NCBI RefSeq assembly: GCF_025947225.1
Contig: NZ_CP110005.1
Span: 62,001 to 126,000 of the forward strand
Origin: Flavobacterium sp. N2270
GTDB lineage: Bacteria; Bacteroidota; Bacteroidia; Flavobacteriales; Flavobacteriaceae
Reading direction: 5' to 3'
DNA length: 64,000 nucleotides
Numbering within the stretch: position 1 is the stretch's first letter; the number at the start of each line of letters is the position of its first letter. Under the pieces are notes generated by a model. The model was not told where the DNA came from. It saw nothing but the letters and a program-made list of their open reading frames with translations, and searched no databases. This document shows positions 15,769 to 25,471 of this stretch, in pieces. The position numbers and the translations under genes are program-made.

Positions 15769-16683
15769 ATGGTAGATATTACTCATAAAATCATCACGCA
15801 AAGAACAGCAACAGCTCAAGCAATTGTAAAAGTTGGAAGTTCTGAAACTATAAAAGCAATCAAAGACAAAACTGTTCCAAAAGGAGATGTTTTAGAAGTG
15901 GCAAGAACTGCTGGTTTATTTGCGGTGAAAAATACTTCAAACGCTATTCCAGATTGTCATCCATTACCTATTGAATACACAGCAATTGCTTATGATATTC
16001 AAGAAATGGAAATTCATATTGAAATCACTGTAAAAACCATTTACAAAACCGGAGTTGAAGTGGAAGCTATGCACGGAGCAAGTATTGTTGCTTTAACTAT
16101 GTACGACATGCTGAAACCTATTGATAAAAATGTAGAAATTTCAACGGTTAAATTATTACATAAAAAAGGTGGAAAATCTGATTTTAACGATGCTAAAAGT
16201 TTAAATCTAAATGTAGCAGTAATTGTCTGTTCCGATAGTGTTTCAAAAGGAAGTAAACAAGATAGTGCAGGAAAAGCAATCACTTCTAAATTGAATACTT
16301 TAGGTTTAGATGTTACCAATTATATTATCATTCCAGATGAAATTACAGATATTCAAAAAACAGTAAACACATTAAAAGAAAACAAAACAGACTTAGTTAT
16401 TTTAACTGGTGGAACAGGTTTGTCGAATAGAGATGTTACACCTGAAGCCTTAATTCCTCTATTAGACAGAAGAATCCCAGGTATTGAAGAAGCAATTCGT
16501 TCGTACGGACAAGACAGAACTCCTTATGCCATGTTATCTCGAAGTGTGGTTGGATTTATTGGATCTACTTTAGTAATTGCTTTACCAGGCTCTACAAATG
16601 GAGCAAGCGAATCGATGGACGCTATTTTTCCATCTGTATTGCATTTATTCAAAATAATTAATGGTTTTAACCACGGAAAATAA
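15769..16683 (+). CDS. moaCB: MoaC-MogA/MoaB bifunctional fusion
   Basis: 304 residues. Residues 1-150 are MoaC (cyclic pyranopterin monophosphate synthase), with NAIPDCHPLP and GVEVEAMHGASIVALTMYDMLKP. Residues about 155-304 are a MogA/MoaB molybdopterin adenylyltransferase domain with SVSKGSKQDSAGK, ILTGGTGLSNRDVTPEA and ALPGSTNGA. It therefore covers an early and a late step of Moco synthesis in one chain, a fusion known in Bacteroidota. moaA begins one base after its stop. Confidence 0.93.
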   Translation: MVDITHKIITQRTATAQAIVKVGSSETIKAIKDKTVPKGDVLEVARTAGLFAVKNTSNAIPDCHPLPIEYTAIAYDIQEMEIHIEITVKTIYKTGVEVEAMHGASIVALTMYDMLKPIDKNVEISTVKLLHKKGGKSDFNDAKSLNLNVAVIVCSDSVSKGSKQDSAGKAITSKLNTLGLDVTNYIIIPDEITDIQKTVNTLKENKTDLVILTGGTGLSNRDVTPEALIPLLDRRIPGIEEAIRSYGQDRTPYAMLSRSVVGFIGSTLVIALPGSTNGASESMDAIFPSVLHLFKIINGFNHGK

Positions 16684-16684
16684 T

Positions 16685-17680
16685 ATGTTGAAAATAGAAG
16701 ATTTACACGGTCGAGTGCACGATTATTTACGAATTTCAATTACTGAAAATTGTAACCTTCGTTGCACCTATTGTATGCCTGCCGAAGGAATAAATTTGAC
16801 TCCAAAAGCACATATAATGACGGCTGATGAAATTGAAACTATTGCCAAGACATTTGTATCACTTGGAGTAAAAAAAATTCGATTAACAGGTGGAGAACCA
16901 TTAGTTAGAAAAGATGCTCGCGATATTATTGAACGTCTTGGAAAATTAAACATCGATTTAAATATTACCACAAACGGACTTTTAGTTCATGAATATATTA
17001 ATACTTTTAAGGCAGCCGGAATTTCGTCTTTAAATATAAGTTTGGATACTTTACAAAAGGAAAAATTCAAACAAATTACCAGACGTGATCATTATGATAC
17101 ACTTTGGAAAAACATCGAATTACTTTTAGAAAATAATTTTATTGTAAAACTAAATGTTGTATTAATAAAAGGTTTTAATGATTCCGAAATTATTGATTTT
17201 ATTAATCTTACCAAAACCTTAAATATTAAAATTCGATTTATAGAATTTATGCCTTTTAACGGAAACCAATGGGACAAATCGAAATTGGTAACTTATGCAG
17301 AAATTCTAGAAAAAGTAGATAATCATTTTAAAGAAAACACTATTCTTCGAATGGAAGATAAACTAAACGATACTGCAAGAAATCATAAAATAGAATCCTT
17401 TAAGGGAAGTTTTTCGGTAATTAGTTCTGTTACCAATCCTTTTTGTGGTACTTGTAATAGAATTCGTTTAACTGCCGATGGAAAACTAAAAAACTGTTTG
17501 TTTTCCAATACTGAAAATTCCTTATTAGAAACTTTACGAGATGGAAAAAGTATACTTCCTATAATTGAAAAAAATATTAAATCTAAATTTCCTGTTAGAG
17601 GCGGAATGGAAAATGATGCAGAATTTCAAAACCCAAAGCTTTTCTCTAAAAATAGAAGCATGATAAAAATAGGAGGTTAA
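16685..17680 (+). CDS. moaA: MoaA: GTP 3',8-cyclase, radical SAM
   Basis: 331 residues from the ATG at 16685 (an earlier ATG at 16661 lies in moaCB). First step of Moco synthesis. The radical-SAM cluster motif is ENCNLRCTYC near residue 20. The second, substrate-binding cluster is in NPFCGTCNRIRLTADGKLKNC. The chain ends in the conserved Gly-Gly (KIGG) that activates the enzyme. Last gene of the Moco operon; the next promoter carries an activator palindrome 19 bases downstream. Confidence 0.95.
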   Translation: MLKIEDLHGRVHDYLRISITENCNLRCTYCMPAEGINLTPKAHIMTADEIETIAKTFVSLGVKKIRLTGGEPLVRKDARDIIERLGKLNIDLNITTNGLLVHEYINTFKAAGISSLNISLDTLQKEKFKQITRRDHYDTLWKNIELLLENNFIVKLNVVLIKGFNDSEIIDFINLTKTLNIKIRFIEFMPFNGNQWDKSKLVTYAEILEKVDNHFKENTILRMEDKLNDTARNHKIESFKGSFSVISSVTNPFCGTCNRIRLTADGKLKNCLFSNTENSLLETLRDGKSILPIIEKNIKSKFPVRGGMENDAEFQNPKLFSKNRSMIKIGG

Positions 17681-17698
17681 GAAAAAATTAACATTTAC

Positions 17699-17741
17699 TG
17701 ATAATTGTCATAAAATTTCCAATCTAGGAGAACTAATTTTA
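17699..17741 (+). promoter_or_regulatory. CRP/FNR-type site and -7 element for the narK operon
   Basis: TGATAATTGTCA at 17699-17710 and a near-consensus -7 element TAATTTTA at 17734-17741, with the same 29.5-base centre-to-element spacing as the other sites. The narK ATG is 24 bases beyond the element. Confidence 0.66.
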
Positions 17742-17764
17742 CACAAAATTAATTATTTAAGGGT

Positions 17765-19237
17765 ATGAGTAATTTATCACAATCACACAAAATATTATTT
17801 ATAAATACTTTAGCGTTTACAATATGCTTTGCTTGTTGGACACTAAATGGTGTTTTAGTAACCTATTTAATAGACAAGGGAATTTTTAATTGGACTGTTA
17901 TTGAAGCAGGATGGTTAATGGGTATTCCTATTTTATCTGGAGCTTTAACAAGATTGCCAATAGGAATTTTAACCGATAAATACGGTGGTAAAAAAGTATT
18001 TACATGGTTATTGTTTTTATGTGCCATTCCTTTATTTTTAATTCCGTTAGCTGATTCATTTTGGGGATTCGCTATTTTAAGTTTATTATTTGGTGTGGTT
18101 GGAGCGAGTTTCGCTGTAGGTATTGGATATACTTCTGTTTGGTATCCAAAAGAATGGCAAGGTAGAGCTTTAGGTATTTTTGGAATGGGAAATGCGGGTG
18201 CCGCATTAACTACTTTTTTAGCTCCTTCTTTATTAAACTACTTTTCAGAAAGTGATCCTATAAATGGTTGGAAACTTTTACCAATTACTTACGGAATTGT
18301 ACTTGTAGTTATCGGATTCTTATTTGTTTTATTGACAAAAGAGAAAATTGTTCAAGGAGAAACAAAAAACATCAAAACACTTTTACAACCTCTAAAGTCT
18401 ATGAGAGTTTGGAGATTTGGAATTTATTATTTCTTAGTTTTTGGATGTTTCGTAGCCTACTCTCAATGGTTATTACCAAATTTCATGAATGTATACCATA
18501 CAACTTTAGTAATGGGAGGTATGTTTGCAACATTGTTCAGTTTACCTTCAGGAATTATTAGAGCGTTTGGAGGTTATTTATCGGATAAATTTGGAGCAAG
18601 AAAAGTAATGTATTGGGTTTTAGGAACTTCAATGGTTATTAGTTTTTTATTAATGTTTCCTAAAATGGAAGTTTTTACTGCTGGTCCTGGAGTTTTGGCA
18701 GGAAATAATGGTATTGTTACCAATGTTACTTCTGAAAAAATAATGGTTAATGATAAAGAATATGTTATTGCGCCAAAAACAGAAAAACAATTAACTAACA
18801 AACCAATTTTTCCAGTAAAATCATCTTGGCAAGAAGTAATTGTTGCAGAAAACCAATCAGTAAAAAAGAAAGAATTATTAGCAAAAGGTGTTACACATAT
18901 TCAGTTTGAAGCAAACATGTGGGTTTATTTAGTTTTAGTTGTTCTAATTGGTGCTTGCTGGGGAATTGGTAAAGCAGCAGTTTACAAACATATTCCAGAG
19001 TATTTTCCGAATGAAATTGGTGTTGTAGGTGGAATGGTAGGACTTATTGGTGGGCTTGGAGGTTTTTTCGGGCCAATTGTTTTTGGTTACTTATTAACTT
19101 CTACAGGGTTTTGGACAAGTTCGTGGTTCTTCATTTTTGCAGTATCAACAATCTGTTTAATATGGATGCACAAAACAATTATTAAAGCAATTCGTAAAAA
19201 CAATCCTGAATTTACAACACAAATCGAACAAAAATAA
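17765..19237 (+). CDS. narK: NarK-type nitrate/nitrite transporter with an extra soluble insertion
   Basis: 490 residues, major facilitator superfamily, about 12 helices. The NarK/NNP signatures are seen in GVVGASFAVGIGYTSVWYPKEWQGRALGIFGMGNAGAA and GGMVGLIGGLGGFFGP. Between helices about 8 and 9 lies an extra hydrophilic stretch of roughly 80 residues (about 300-382) rich in beta-type sequence; within it, NQSVKKKELLAKG resembles the loop region of biotinyl/lipoyl-type barrel-sandwich domains. NarK proteins import nitrate or exchange nitrate for nitrite. It is co-transcribed with a second NarK and sits ahead of the nitrate reductase genes. Confidence 0.92.
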   Translation: MSNLSQSHKILFINTLAFTICFACWTLNGVLVTYLIDKGIFNWTVIEAGWLMGIPILSGALTRLPIGILTDKYGGKKVFTWLLFLCAIPLFLIPLADSFWGFAILSLLFGVVGASFAVGIGYTSVWYPKEWQGRALGIFGMGNAGAALTTFLAPSLLNYFSESDPINGWKLLPITYGIVLVVIGFLFVLLTKEKIVQGETKNIKTLLQPLKSMRVWRFGIYYFLVFGCFVAYSQWLLPNFMNVYHTTLVMGGMFATLFSLPSGIIRAFGGYLSDKFGARKVMYWVLGTSMVISFLLMFPKMEVFTAGPGVLAGNNGIVTNVTSEKIMVNDKEYVIAPKTEKQLTNKPIFPVKSSWQEVIVAENQSVKKKELLAKGVTHIQFEANMWVYLVLVVLIGACWGIGKAAVYKHIPEYFPNEIGVVGGMVGLIGGLGGFFGPIVFGYLLTSTGFWTSSWFFIFAVSTICLIWMHKTIIKAIRKNNPEFTTQIEQK

Positions 19238-19285
19238 TAGTACAATTAATTTTACCTAATTAGTTAAAAATTTAATAATAAAAAT

Positions 19286-20914
19286 ATGGCAGTAAATATT
19301 AAAGATTGGAACGTAGACGATGAAGGTTTCTGGAAGTCTACAGGAAAAAAGATAGCAGATCGAAATCTATGGACTTCAATTCCTGCGTTATTACTAGCTT
19401 TCTCTGTATGGATTATGTGGGGAGTACTAATTAAGTACATGAAAGAATTTGGTTTCAATTTCGGGATGACCGATGGATTAGTTACTGGAACTACAGAATA
19501 TATAAATGCTTTGAAAGAAGTAAATAATCTATACTATACTTTACCAGCAATTGCAGGTTTAGCAGGTGCAACTTTACGATTACCTAACTCTTTTTTAATT
19601 TCATTAGGAGGAGGTAGAAATGTAGTTTTTATAACAACTGCGTTATTACTTATTCCGGCAATTGGTACAGGCATAGCGTTGTCAGATGTAAACTCATCTT
19701 ATCTCTTTTTTGCAGCAATGGCTCTATTTTCAGGACTTGGGGGAGGTAATTTCTCTTCATCAATGAGTAATATATCATTCTTTTTTCCAAAAAAAGCGCA
19801 AGGATATGCTCTTGGAATGAATGCAGGGCTTGGTAATTTAGGTGTTGCTATTATGCAAAAAACAATTCCGTTTATTGTTACATTCTCATTATTTGGTGGT
19901 ACAGCTGGTGCAATTGCAACTGCAAAAGGAGCTCCTTTTGAAGGGATGCAAAATGCTGCATGGATTTGGGTTCCACTTATTGTATTAGCTTCTTTAGCTG
20001 CATTTTTTGGAATGAATAATGTAGATTCAGGAACTCCAAGTATGCCAGATACAGCAAAAGGGGTTTCAAAAACACTCTACATGATTGTACTAGGTTTAAT
20101 AGCTGCTGGTATTGGTGCTTTTATGTTAGTTGGAATTCCGTGGGATTCATTTGGAATGAAAGATTCTGCAATGTGGATTGTACTTCCTTTAGTAATAGTA
20201 CTAACTGTTTTATTAATGAAATATGGTACACCTGCTGATATAAAAGAAAATCTTAATAAACAATTTTCAATACTTGGAGATAAACATAATTGGATTATGA
20301 CAATAATCTATACTATGACTTTTGGTTCATTCATTGGTTTTTCTATGGTGTTCCCAAAATTAGCGCAAGATATATTTGTATACACAAATCCATTAGATCC
20401 TGAATGGGCAAACCCTAACGCTCCTAACATTATGCTTTGGGCCTTCTTGGGGCCAATGTTTGGTGCTTTAGTTAGACCAATTGGAGGAATTCTTTCTGAT
20501 AAAGTAAATAGTGGTGCTAAAATTACAATGTGGAGTACTATTTTTCAAATTATAGCTGCTTTAACTGTTGCCTATTATGTTGTGCAAGCAAGAAGTTCTG
20601 AAACTCCAGAATCATATTGGTGGCCTTTTTTCGGAGCATTCATGGTTTTATTCTTAACAACTGGTATTGGAAACGGTTCAACTTTTAGAAGTATCCCGTA
20701 TATTTTTAGCAAAGAAAAAGCAGGACCTGTTTTAGGATGGACAGCTGCAATTGCTGCTTATGGAGCATTTATTATCCCTAATGTATTTGGGCAGCAAGTT
20801 ACTGCAGGAACACCTGAATATGCGCTATACGGTTTTGCAGTTTATTATTTAATTTGTTTAGTTCTTAACTGGTGGTATTACCAAGGGCCTAAAAGAGAAG
20901 TGGATAATCCATAA
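19286..20914 (+). CDS. narK2: NarK2-type nitrate/nitrite transporter
   Basis: 542 residues, MFS. The nitrate signature is very clear: FSGLGGGNFSSSMSNISFFFPKK then GYALGMNAGLGNLGVA in the first half, and IGNGSTFRSIPYIF in the second. Loops are longer than in the first NarK. Two adjacent but separate NarK types (symporter-like and exchanger-like) often occur together in denitrifiers, fused or side by side. Forty-eight bases separate it from narK, with no terminator seen, so both probably share the promoter at 17699. Confidence 0.93.
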   Translation: MAVNIKDWNVDDEGFWKSTGKKIADRNLWTSIPALLLAFSVWIMWGVLIKYMKEFGFNFGMTDGLVTGTTEYINALKEVNNLYYTLPAIAGLAGATLRLPNSFLISLGGGRNVVFITTALLLIPAIGTGIALSDVNSSYLFFAAMALFSGLGGGNFSSSMSNISFFFPKKAQGYALGMNAGLGNLGVAIMQKTIPFIVTFSLFGGTAGAIATAKGAPFEGMQNAAWIWVPLIVLASLAAFFGMNNVDSGTPSMPDTAKGVSKTLYMIVLGLIAAGIGAFMLVGIPWDSFGMKDSAMWIVLPLVIVLTVLLMKYGTPADIKENLNKQFSILGDKHNWIMTIIYTMTFGSFIGFSMVFPKLAQDIFVYTNPLDPEWANPNAPNIMLWAFLGPMFGALVRPIGGILSDKVNSGAKITMWSTIFQIIAALTVAYYVVQARSSETPESYWWPFFGAFMVLFLTTGIGNGSTFRSIPYIFSKEKAGPVLGWTAAIAAYGAFIIPNVFGQQVTAGTPEYALYGFAVYYLICLVLNWWYYQGPKREVDNP

Positions 20915-20966
20915 TTTTTTTTACAACTTCAAAAAATGTAAAAAAACAAATTAAAATAATATTTAC

Positions 20967-21026
20967 TATATTTAAGTCATGATATAACTTGTCTTCTTAA
21001 AAACACTCTCAAAAGACAAGTTATAT
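20967..21026 (+). promoter_or_regulatory. Possible promoter and 5' stem-loop ahead of the nitrate reductase operon
   Basis: A -7-like element TATATTTA at 20967-20974 would start transcripts near 20979. Directly after it is a perfect 14-bp inverted repeat, ATATAACTTGTCTT (20982-20995) and its complement (21013-21026), with a 17-base loop and no T run. If the promoter is right, the mRNA would begin with this hairpin. Otherwise the repeat may be an operator or a weak terminator for narK2. No TGA-N6-TCA site is found at the expected place. Confidence 0.5.
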
Positions 21027-21051
21027 TAACTAATAAACACAAAGTATACAG

Positions 21052-22101
21052 ATGAAAAATAAAACATTTAATACAAAGGCATTACTTATAGCTACTGGCT
21101 TATCTATAGTTATGGTTTCTTTGGTGTTTTTTGGATCTAGAAATCTACAAAATTTTGATGCAGCATTAATTACCTATTTATTTGGGACAATATTTGCCTT
21201 TTTCGGAATCGTATATAGATATTCCGTTTGGTTGCAACGTCCTCCAACATGGATTTATTTTAAAAGAGGAATTACTTATTTGGTAACTGGAAAAGTGTTT
21301 TCACATCTTTGGTTTGTATCCAAAGAATCTATCGAGAATATAGCTTTTCAGAAATTTATTTACCCAAGAGGAAAGTACCGTTGGATTGCCCATTTTATGA
21401 TAGCAATTGGTTGTACTTCAGCCTTTTTAATTACTATACCACTTACCTTTGGGTGGATACACTTTAGCTTGGCTCCAGGTGGAATTGACATTTATGAAGC
21501 ACACTTCTTTGGTTTTCATATGATGTCATTTAAATTAGGTTCTATTATGGCTTTTATGACTTTTCATGCCTTAAACTGGTCATCATGGTTAGTTATTTTA
21601 GGCTCATTATATTATTTAAGAAGACGATTAACAAATCCAGGTTTAATTGCAACACAAACATTCGAAGGTGATTTACTTCCATTGTTATTATTAATTGCAA
21701 TTTCAGTTACTGGTTTAGGACTTACTTTTTCCTACCAATTCATGAAAGGTTTTGCATTTGATTTCTTAGCTGTAATTCATGCTGTAACCGTAATTATGTT
21801 TTTAATATGGATTCCGTTTGGAAAATTCTTTCATATCATTCAAAGACCAGCTCAAATTGGAGCACATATCTATAAACAAGAAGGAATAAAACAAGGAATG
21901 GCAGTTTGTGAGCATACTGGTAAAGAATATGCAACTAACTTACATGTGAATGATCTAAAAATAGTTACAAAAGAGTTAGGTTTCAACTTTGACAGAGAAG
22001 ATGGATCGTCACATTTAGATTTAAGTCCAGAAGGAAAAAGATCTCGTTTAGCGCAAGCGCATTTAAAAGCAAGATTAGAAGGTGGAAAATTATTCGGTTA
22101 A
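21052..22101 (+). CDS. Membrane cytochrome b subunit of the nitrate reductase set
   Basis: 349 residues with about six helices in the first 280, then a hydrophilic tail. Helical histidines that could bind two hemes b are in RWIAHFMIA, MTFHALNW, AVIHAVTV and GKFFHIIQ, a NarI/cytochrome-b-like pattern. The tail contains MAVCEHTGKEYAT. Its position ahead of the molybdoenzyme, ferredoxin and Rieske genes suggests it takes electrons from menaquinol and passes them to the iron-sulfur partners. I cannot place it firmly in a named family. Confidence 0.7.
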   Translation: MKNKTFNTKALLIATGLSIVMVSLVFFGSRNLQNFDAALITYLFGTIFAFFGIVYRYSVWLQRPPTWIYFKRGITYLVTGKVFSHLWFVSKESIENIAFQKFIYPRGKYRWIAHFMIAIGCTSAFLITIPLTFGWIHFSLAPGGIDIYEAHFFGFHMMSFKLGSIMAFMTFHALNWSSWLVILGSLYYLRRRLTNPGLIATQTFEGDLLPLLLLIAISVTGLGLTFSYQFMKGFAFDFLAVIHAVTVIMFLIWIPFGKFFHIIQRPAQIGAHIYKQEGIKQGMAVCEHTGKEYATNLHVNDLKIVTKELGFNFDREDGSSHLDLSPEGKRSRLAQAHLKARLEGGKLFG

Positions 22102-22126
22102 TAAATAAAGATTAAAAAAAAATAGC

Positions 22127-24343
22127 ATGGCAAAGTTACCTGTTCCAGCAGAAAAAATAATAGAACAATTTGGTCCTAGTTTGAATTATTCACCAAAAGA
22201 TGGATATGAAGGTAGAGATGAGCCAGATAAAGTGGTTGAAACGCATTGTTGCTTTTGTGGTATGCAATGTGGAATAAAGTTATTAGTAAAAACAAACAAA
22301 GTGGTTGGTTTTGAACCATGGATGGAATTCCCATTTAACGAAGGTCGTCTTTGTCCTAAAGGAGTTCAACGCTACTTACAAAATAATCATCCAGATAGAT
22401 TATTAGGTCCAATAAAACGTGTCGAAGGAAAAGGTTTTGAACCTACTTCTTGGGATGAAGCTATGGATAAAACGGTTTCAGAGATAAAACGAATTCAGGA
22501 AAAATATGGAAATGATGCATTTTCTATGCTTTCTGGAGTTTCTTTAACGAATGAGAAAAGTTACCTGGTTGGTAAATTTGCCCGTATCGCTTTAAAGACA
22601 AAAAACCTTGACTACAATGGCCGTTTGTGTATGGTAAGTGCTGGTGCTGGAAACAAAAAAGCCTTTGGTCTAGATAGAGCTTCTAATACTTATGCCGATT
22701 TAGAATATGCCGAAGTAATTATCGTTGCTGGAGCAAACATTAGTGAGACCTTCCCTACTCTAACTCATTGGATTTGGAAAGCAAGAGATAGAGGTGCAAA
22801 AATTATTGTTATTGATCCCCGTGTGATTCCTTTAGCAAGAACTGCTGATGTGCATTTAGATGTAAAACCTGGTACAGATTCGGCTTTATATGGTGCAATG
22901 TTAAAGTATTTGGTTGACAACGACATGCTAGACCATGATTTTATAGATAATTATACTTCTGGTTTTGATATTACTATTGATGCTGTTAAAGATTATACTT
23001 TAGAATGGGCAGAAGGAATAACAGGAATAAAGAAGGAAAAAATTAAAGAAGCAGCTGAACTTTGGGGTAAAGCTAAAACTAGTTTCTTTTTACATGCAAG
23101 AGGAATTGAACACCATTCTAAAGGTGTAGATAATGTTTTAGGTTGCATCAATTTAGTATTAGCAACAGGAAGAATAGGAAGACCGTATTGCGGTTACGGA
23201 ACTATTACTGGTCAAGGAAATGGTCAAGGAGGTAGAGAACACGGACATAAATGTGACCAGTTACCTGGAAATAGAGATATTGAAAACCCAGAACATAGAA
23301 AATATATTTCAGAAGTTTGGGGAATAGATGAAAAAGATATGCCTGGTAAAGGATTGTCTGCATATGAAATTATTGAAGCGATTCATAGAGGTGAAATTAA
23401 AGGTTTAATTTCAATTTGTTTTAATCCTTTAGTATCCTTACCAAATAGCAACTATGTTAGAGAAGCCCTTGAAAAATTAGAATATTATGTGTGTATTGAC
23501 TTTTTCTTAAATGAAACTGCTCGTCATGCTGATATTGTTTTAGCAGGTTCTTTACAAGAAGAAGAAGAAGGAACTACAACTTCTGCAGAAGGTAGAGTAA
23601 TTAGAATACGTCAAGCAGTAACTCCTCCTGGAGATGCTAGAACGGATACTTCTATTATATTAGAATTAGCGGAAAGATTAGGCGTAAAAGATAAATTTAC
23701 ATTCGAAAATAGTGAAGCTATTTTTAATGAATTAAGAGTGGCATCAAAAGGTGGTACTGCAGATTATAACGGAATTACTTATAAAAGAATTGAAGATAAT
23801 ATGGGAATGTTCTGGCCATGTCCTACGGAAGACCATCCAGGAACGCCAAGACTTTGGGAAGATAAAAAATTTAAAACACCAGATGGTAAAGCACACTTTA
23901 ACCCAGCTCCCTATAAATTACCAGGTGAAGTTACAGATGAAAATTATCCTGTAACATTAACGACAGGACGTGTAGTTTCGCAATATTTAAGTGGAACACA
24001 AACACGTAGAATTGGAAAATTAGTAGATCAATACCCTGAGCCTTTATTAGAATTACACCCAGAATTGGCAGCGAAATATGGCATTCAACAAAACGAACTT
24101 ATTAAAGTAAGTACTCGTAGGGGTGAAGGTATATTCCCAGCAAATATTGTAGAAACAATTCGTAAAGACACTGTTTTTATTCCTTACCATTGGTCAGGTT
24201 TAAAATCAGCAAATTTATTGACTCCCGGGACATTAGATCCAATTTCAAAAATTCCAGAATTTAAAGTTTCTGCTTGTAAATTAGAACCCTTAAAAGAACA
24301 AGCAAAACCATCAAGTGAAACCAAAGCATACGCAAGTATCTAA
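22127..24343 (+). CDS. Nas/Nap-type molybdopterin nitrate reductase catalytic subunit
   Basis: 738 residues, DMSO-reductase superfamily. An N-terminal [4Fe-4S] site, CCFCGMQC (about 41-48) and RLCPKG (about 75), precedes the Mo-bisMGD domains. The likely Mo-ligand cysteine is in [12 protein letters not shown] (about residue 168), as in NasA/NapA, not the Asp of NarG. Other landmarks are [31 protein letters not shown] and [17 protein letters not shown]. No Tat or Sec signal is present, so it is predicted cytoplasmic. With the NarK transporters and denitrification genes around it, it is the best candidate for nitrate-to-nitrite reduction here; no narGHI or napAB is seen. A different anion substrate cannot be excluded. 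Confidence 0.85.
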   Translation: MAKLPVPAEKIIEQFGPSLNYSPKDGYEGRDEPDKVVETHCCFCGMQCGIKLLVKTNKVVGFEPWMEFPFNEGRLCPKGVQRYLQNNHPDRLLGPIKRVEGKGFEPTSWDEAMDKTVSEIKRIQEKYGNDAFSMLSGVSLTNEKSYLVGKFARIALKTKNLDYNGRLCMVSAGAGNKKAFGLDRASNTYADLEYAEVIIVAGANISETFPTLTHWIWKARDRGAKIIVIDPRVIPLARTADVHLDVKPGTDSALYGAMLKYLVDNDMLDHDFIDNYTSGFDITIDAVKDYTLEWAEGITGIKKEKIKEAAELWGKAKTSFFLHARGIEHHSKGVDNVLGCINLVLATGRIGRPYCGYGTITGQGNGQGGREHGHKCDQLPGNRDIENPEHRKYISEVWGIDEKDMPGKGLSAYEIIEAIHRGEIKGLISICFNPLVSLPNSNYVREALEKLEYYVCIDFFLNETARHADIVLAGSLQEEEEGTTTSAEGRVIRIRQAVTPPGDARTDTSIILELAERLGVKDKFTFENSEAIFNELRVASKGGTADYNGITYKRIEDNMGMFWPCPTEDHPGTPRLWEDKKFKTPDGKAHFNPAPYKLPGEVTDENYPVTLTTGRVVSQYLSGTQTRRIGKLVDQYPEPLLELHPELAAKYGIQQNELIKVSTRRGEGIFPANIVETIRKDTVFIPYHWSGLKSANLLTPGTLDPISKIPEFKVSACKLEPLKEQAKPSSETKAYASI

Positions 24344-24360
24344 TCTATAAAAATTAAAAT

Positions 24361-24930
24361 ATGAATTATACCGATTTTAATAAAAATGAAGAGTTTTTTG
24401 TAGATATGCAACGTTGCATTGGTTGTAAGGCATGTGAAATGGCTTGTGCTGAGTGTGAAACTAACGGGCAAGATTCAATGATTCATGTAAATTATGTAGA
24501 ACGAGCAGAAACAATTCAAACAACAGTACAAGTTTGTATGCATTGTGACGACCCTGTTTGTGCAAGTGTTTGTCCAGCCGATGCAATTTCTAAAGACGAA
24601 TTTGGAATTGTACATACAGCAAATACTGAAAGATGTATAGGTTGTTCTAACTGTGTAATTGCATGTCCTTTTGGGGTTCCAAAGAAAGTAGAAGAATACG
24701 ATTTAATGATGAAGTGTACTATGTGCTACGATCGTACAAGTGTTGGAAAAAAACCAATGTGCGCAACCGTTTGTCCTAGTGGTGCATTATTTTATGGTAC
24801 AAAAGAAGAAATTCAAGAAATGCGTCCAAACAGTTCACCTGTAAACACATTTGTTTTTGGAAAAGAAATTGTCAATACAAAAGTAAATATCATGATGCCG
24901 AAAGGTAGTAATGAGCTAATAATATATTAA
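24361..24930 (+). CDS. Four-cluster [4Fe-4S] ferredoxin-type electron-transfer subunit
   Basis: 189 residues of the NarH/DmsB type. Four Cys groups are visible: [39 protein letters not shown] and CTMCYDRTS...CATVCP, enough for four [4Fe-4S] clusters. No signal peptide is seen. It lies 17 bases after the molybdoenzyme and 10 bases before the Rieske gene, so it is very likely the electron-transfer partner linking the membrane cytochrome b to the catalytic subunit. Confidence 0.9.
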   Translation: MNYTDFNKNEEFFVDMQRCIGCKACEMACAECETNGQDSMIHVNYVERAETIQTTVQVCMHCDDPVCASVCPADAISKDEFGIVHTANTERCIGCSNCVIACPFGVPKKVEEYDLMMKCTMCYDRTSVGKKPMCATVCPSGALFYGTKEEIQEMRPNSSPVNTFVFGKEIVNTKVNIMMPKGSNELIIY

Positions 24931-24940
24931 ACAGAAGTTT

Positions 24941-25447
24941 ATGCCTGATAAAAACAATAAAGAAAACTGGAAAAAAGATTTTCCTATTCATAAACAAGAT
25001 GCAACACAAGTAAGCCGCCGTGATTTTGCTAAATTTTTAACATTAGTATCTGGAGGTTTAATGGTTGGAAGTGGTTTAGTTGCTGCTAAAGCATATTTAG
25101 ACCCTAAAGAAAAAGTGCAAGGAGAACATTTTATCTGTGATAAAAATGATGTACCTGTTGGCGGAACTAGAGGTTTTGTTATAGAAGGCAGCACTATTCC
25201 GTATATCTTAATTCATTTAGAAAATGGTGAATTTAGAGCATACGAACAAAAATGTACACATTTATCATGTTCTGTTTTTTATGCACCAGGTTCTGGAAAA
25301 ATTGAATGTCCATGTCATAAAGGTTTTTTTGATGCCATGACAGGTGAAGTTTTAGAAGGTCCGCCACCAAGAGCATTGCCAAAACTAGAAGTGTTCTTTA
25401 AAGAAAATAATGTTTTTGTAAAATCATTTCAGGAAGCAATTAGCTAA
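24941..25447 (+). CDS. Rieske [2Fe-2S] protein with twin-arginine signal
   Basis: 168 residues. A twin-arginine motif SRRDFAKFL (about 25-33) is followed by a hydrophobic stretch that may stay as a membrane anchor. The Rieske cluster ligands are CTHLSC and CPCHKGFFDA in the C-terminal half. Rieske proteins accept electrons from quinol at a cytochrome b. The nearest parallel I know is the haloarchaeal nitrate reductase operon with Rieske and cytochrome b genes. It is odd that the Rieske domain would be exported while the catalytic subunit appears cytoplasmic. Confidence 0.88.
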   Translation: MPDKNNKENWKKDFPIHKQDATQVSRRDFAKFLTLVSGGLMVGSGLVAAKAYLDPKEKVQGEHFICDKNDVPVGGTRGFVIEGSTIPYILIHLENGEFRAYEQKCTHLSCSVFYAPGSGKIECPCHKGFFDAMTGEVLEGPPPRALPKLEVFFKENNVFVKSFQEAIS

Positions 25448-25471
25448 TAAGCATAATTAAAAAACAAGATT

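Noticed and set aside
18268..18561. 97-codon open frame inside narK
   Set aside because: Shadow of the NarK coding frame in AT-rich DNA; composition and cysteine content do not resemble a real protein.
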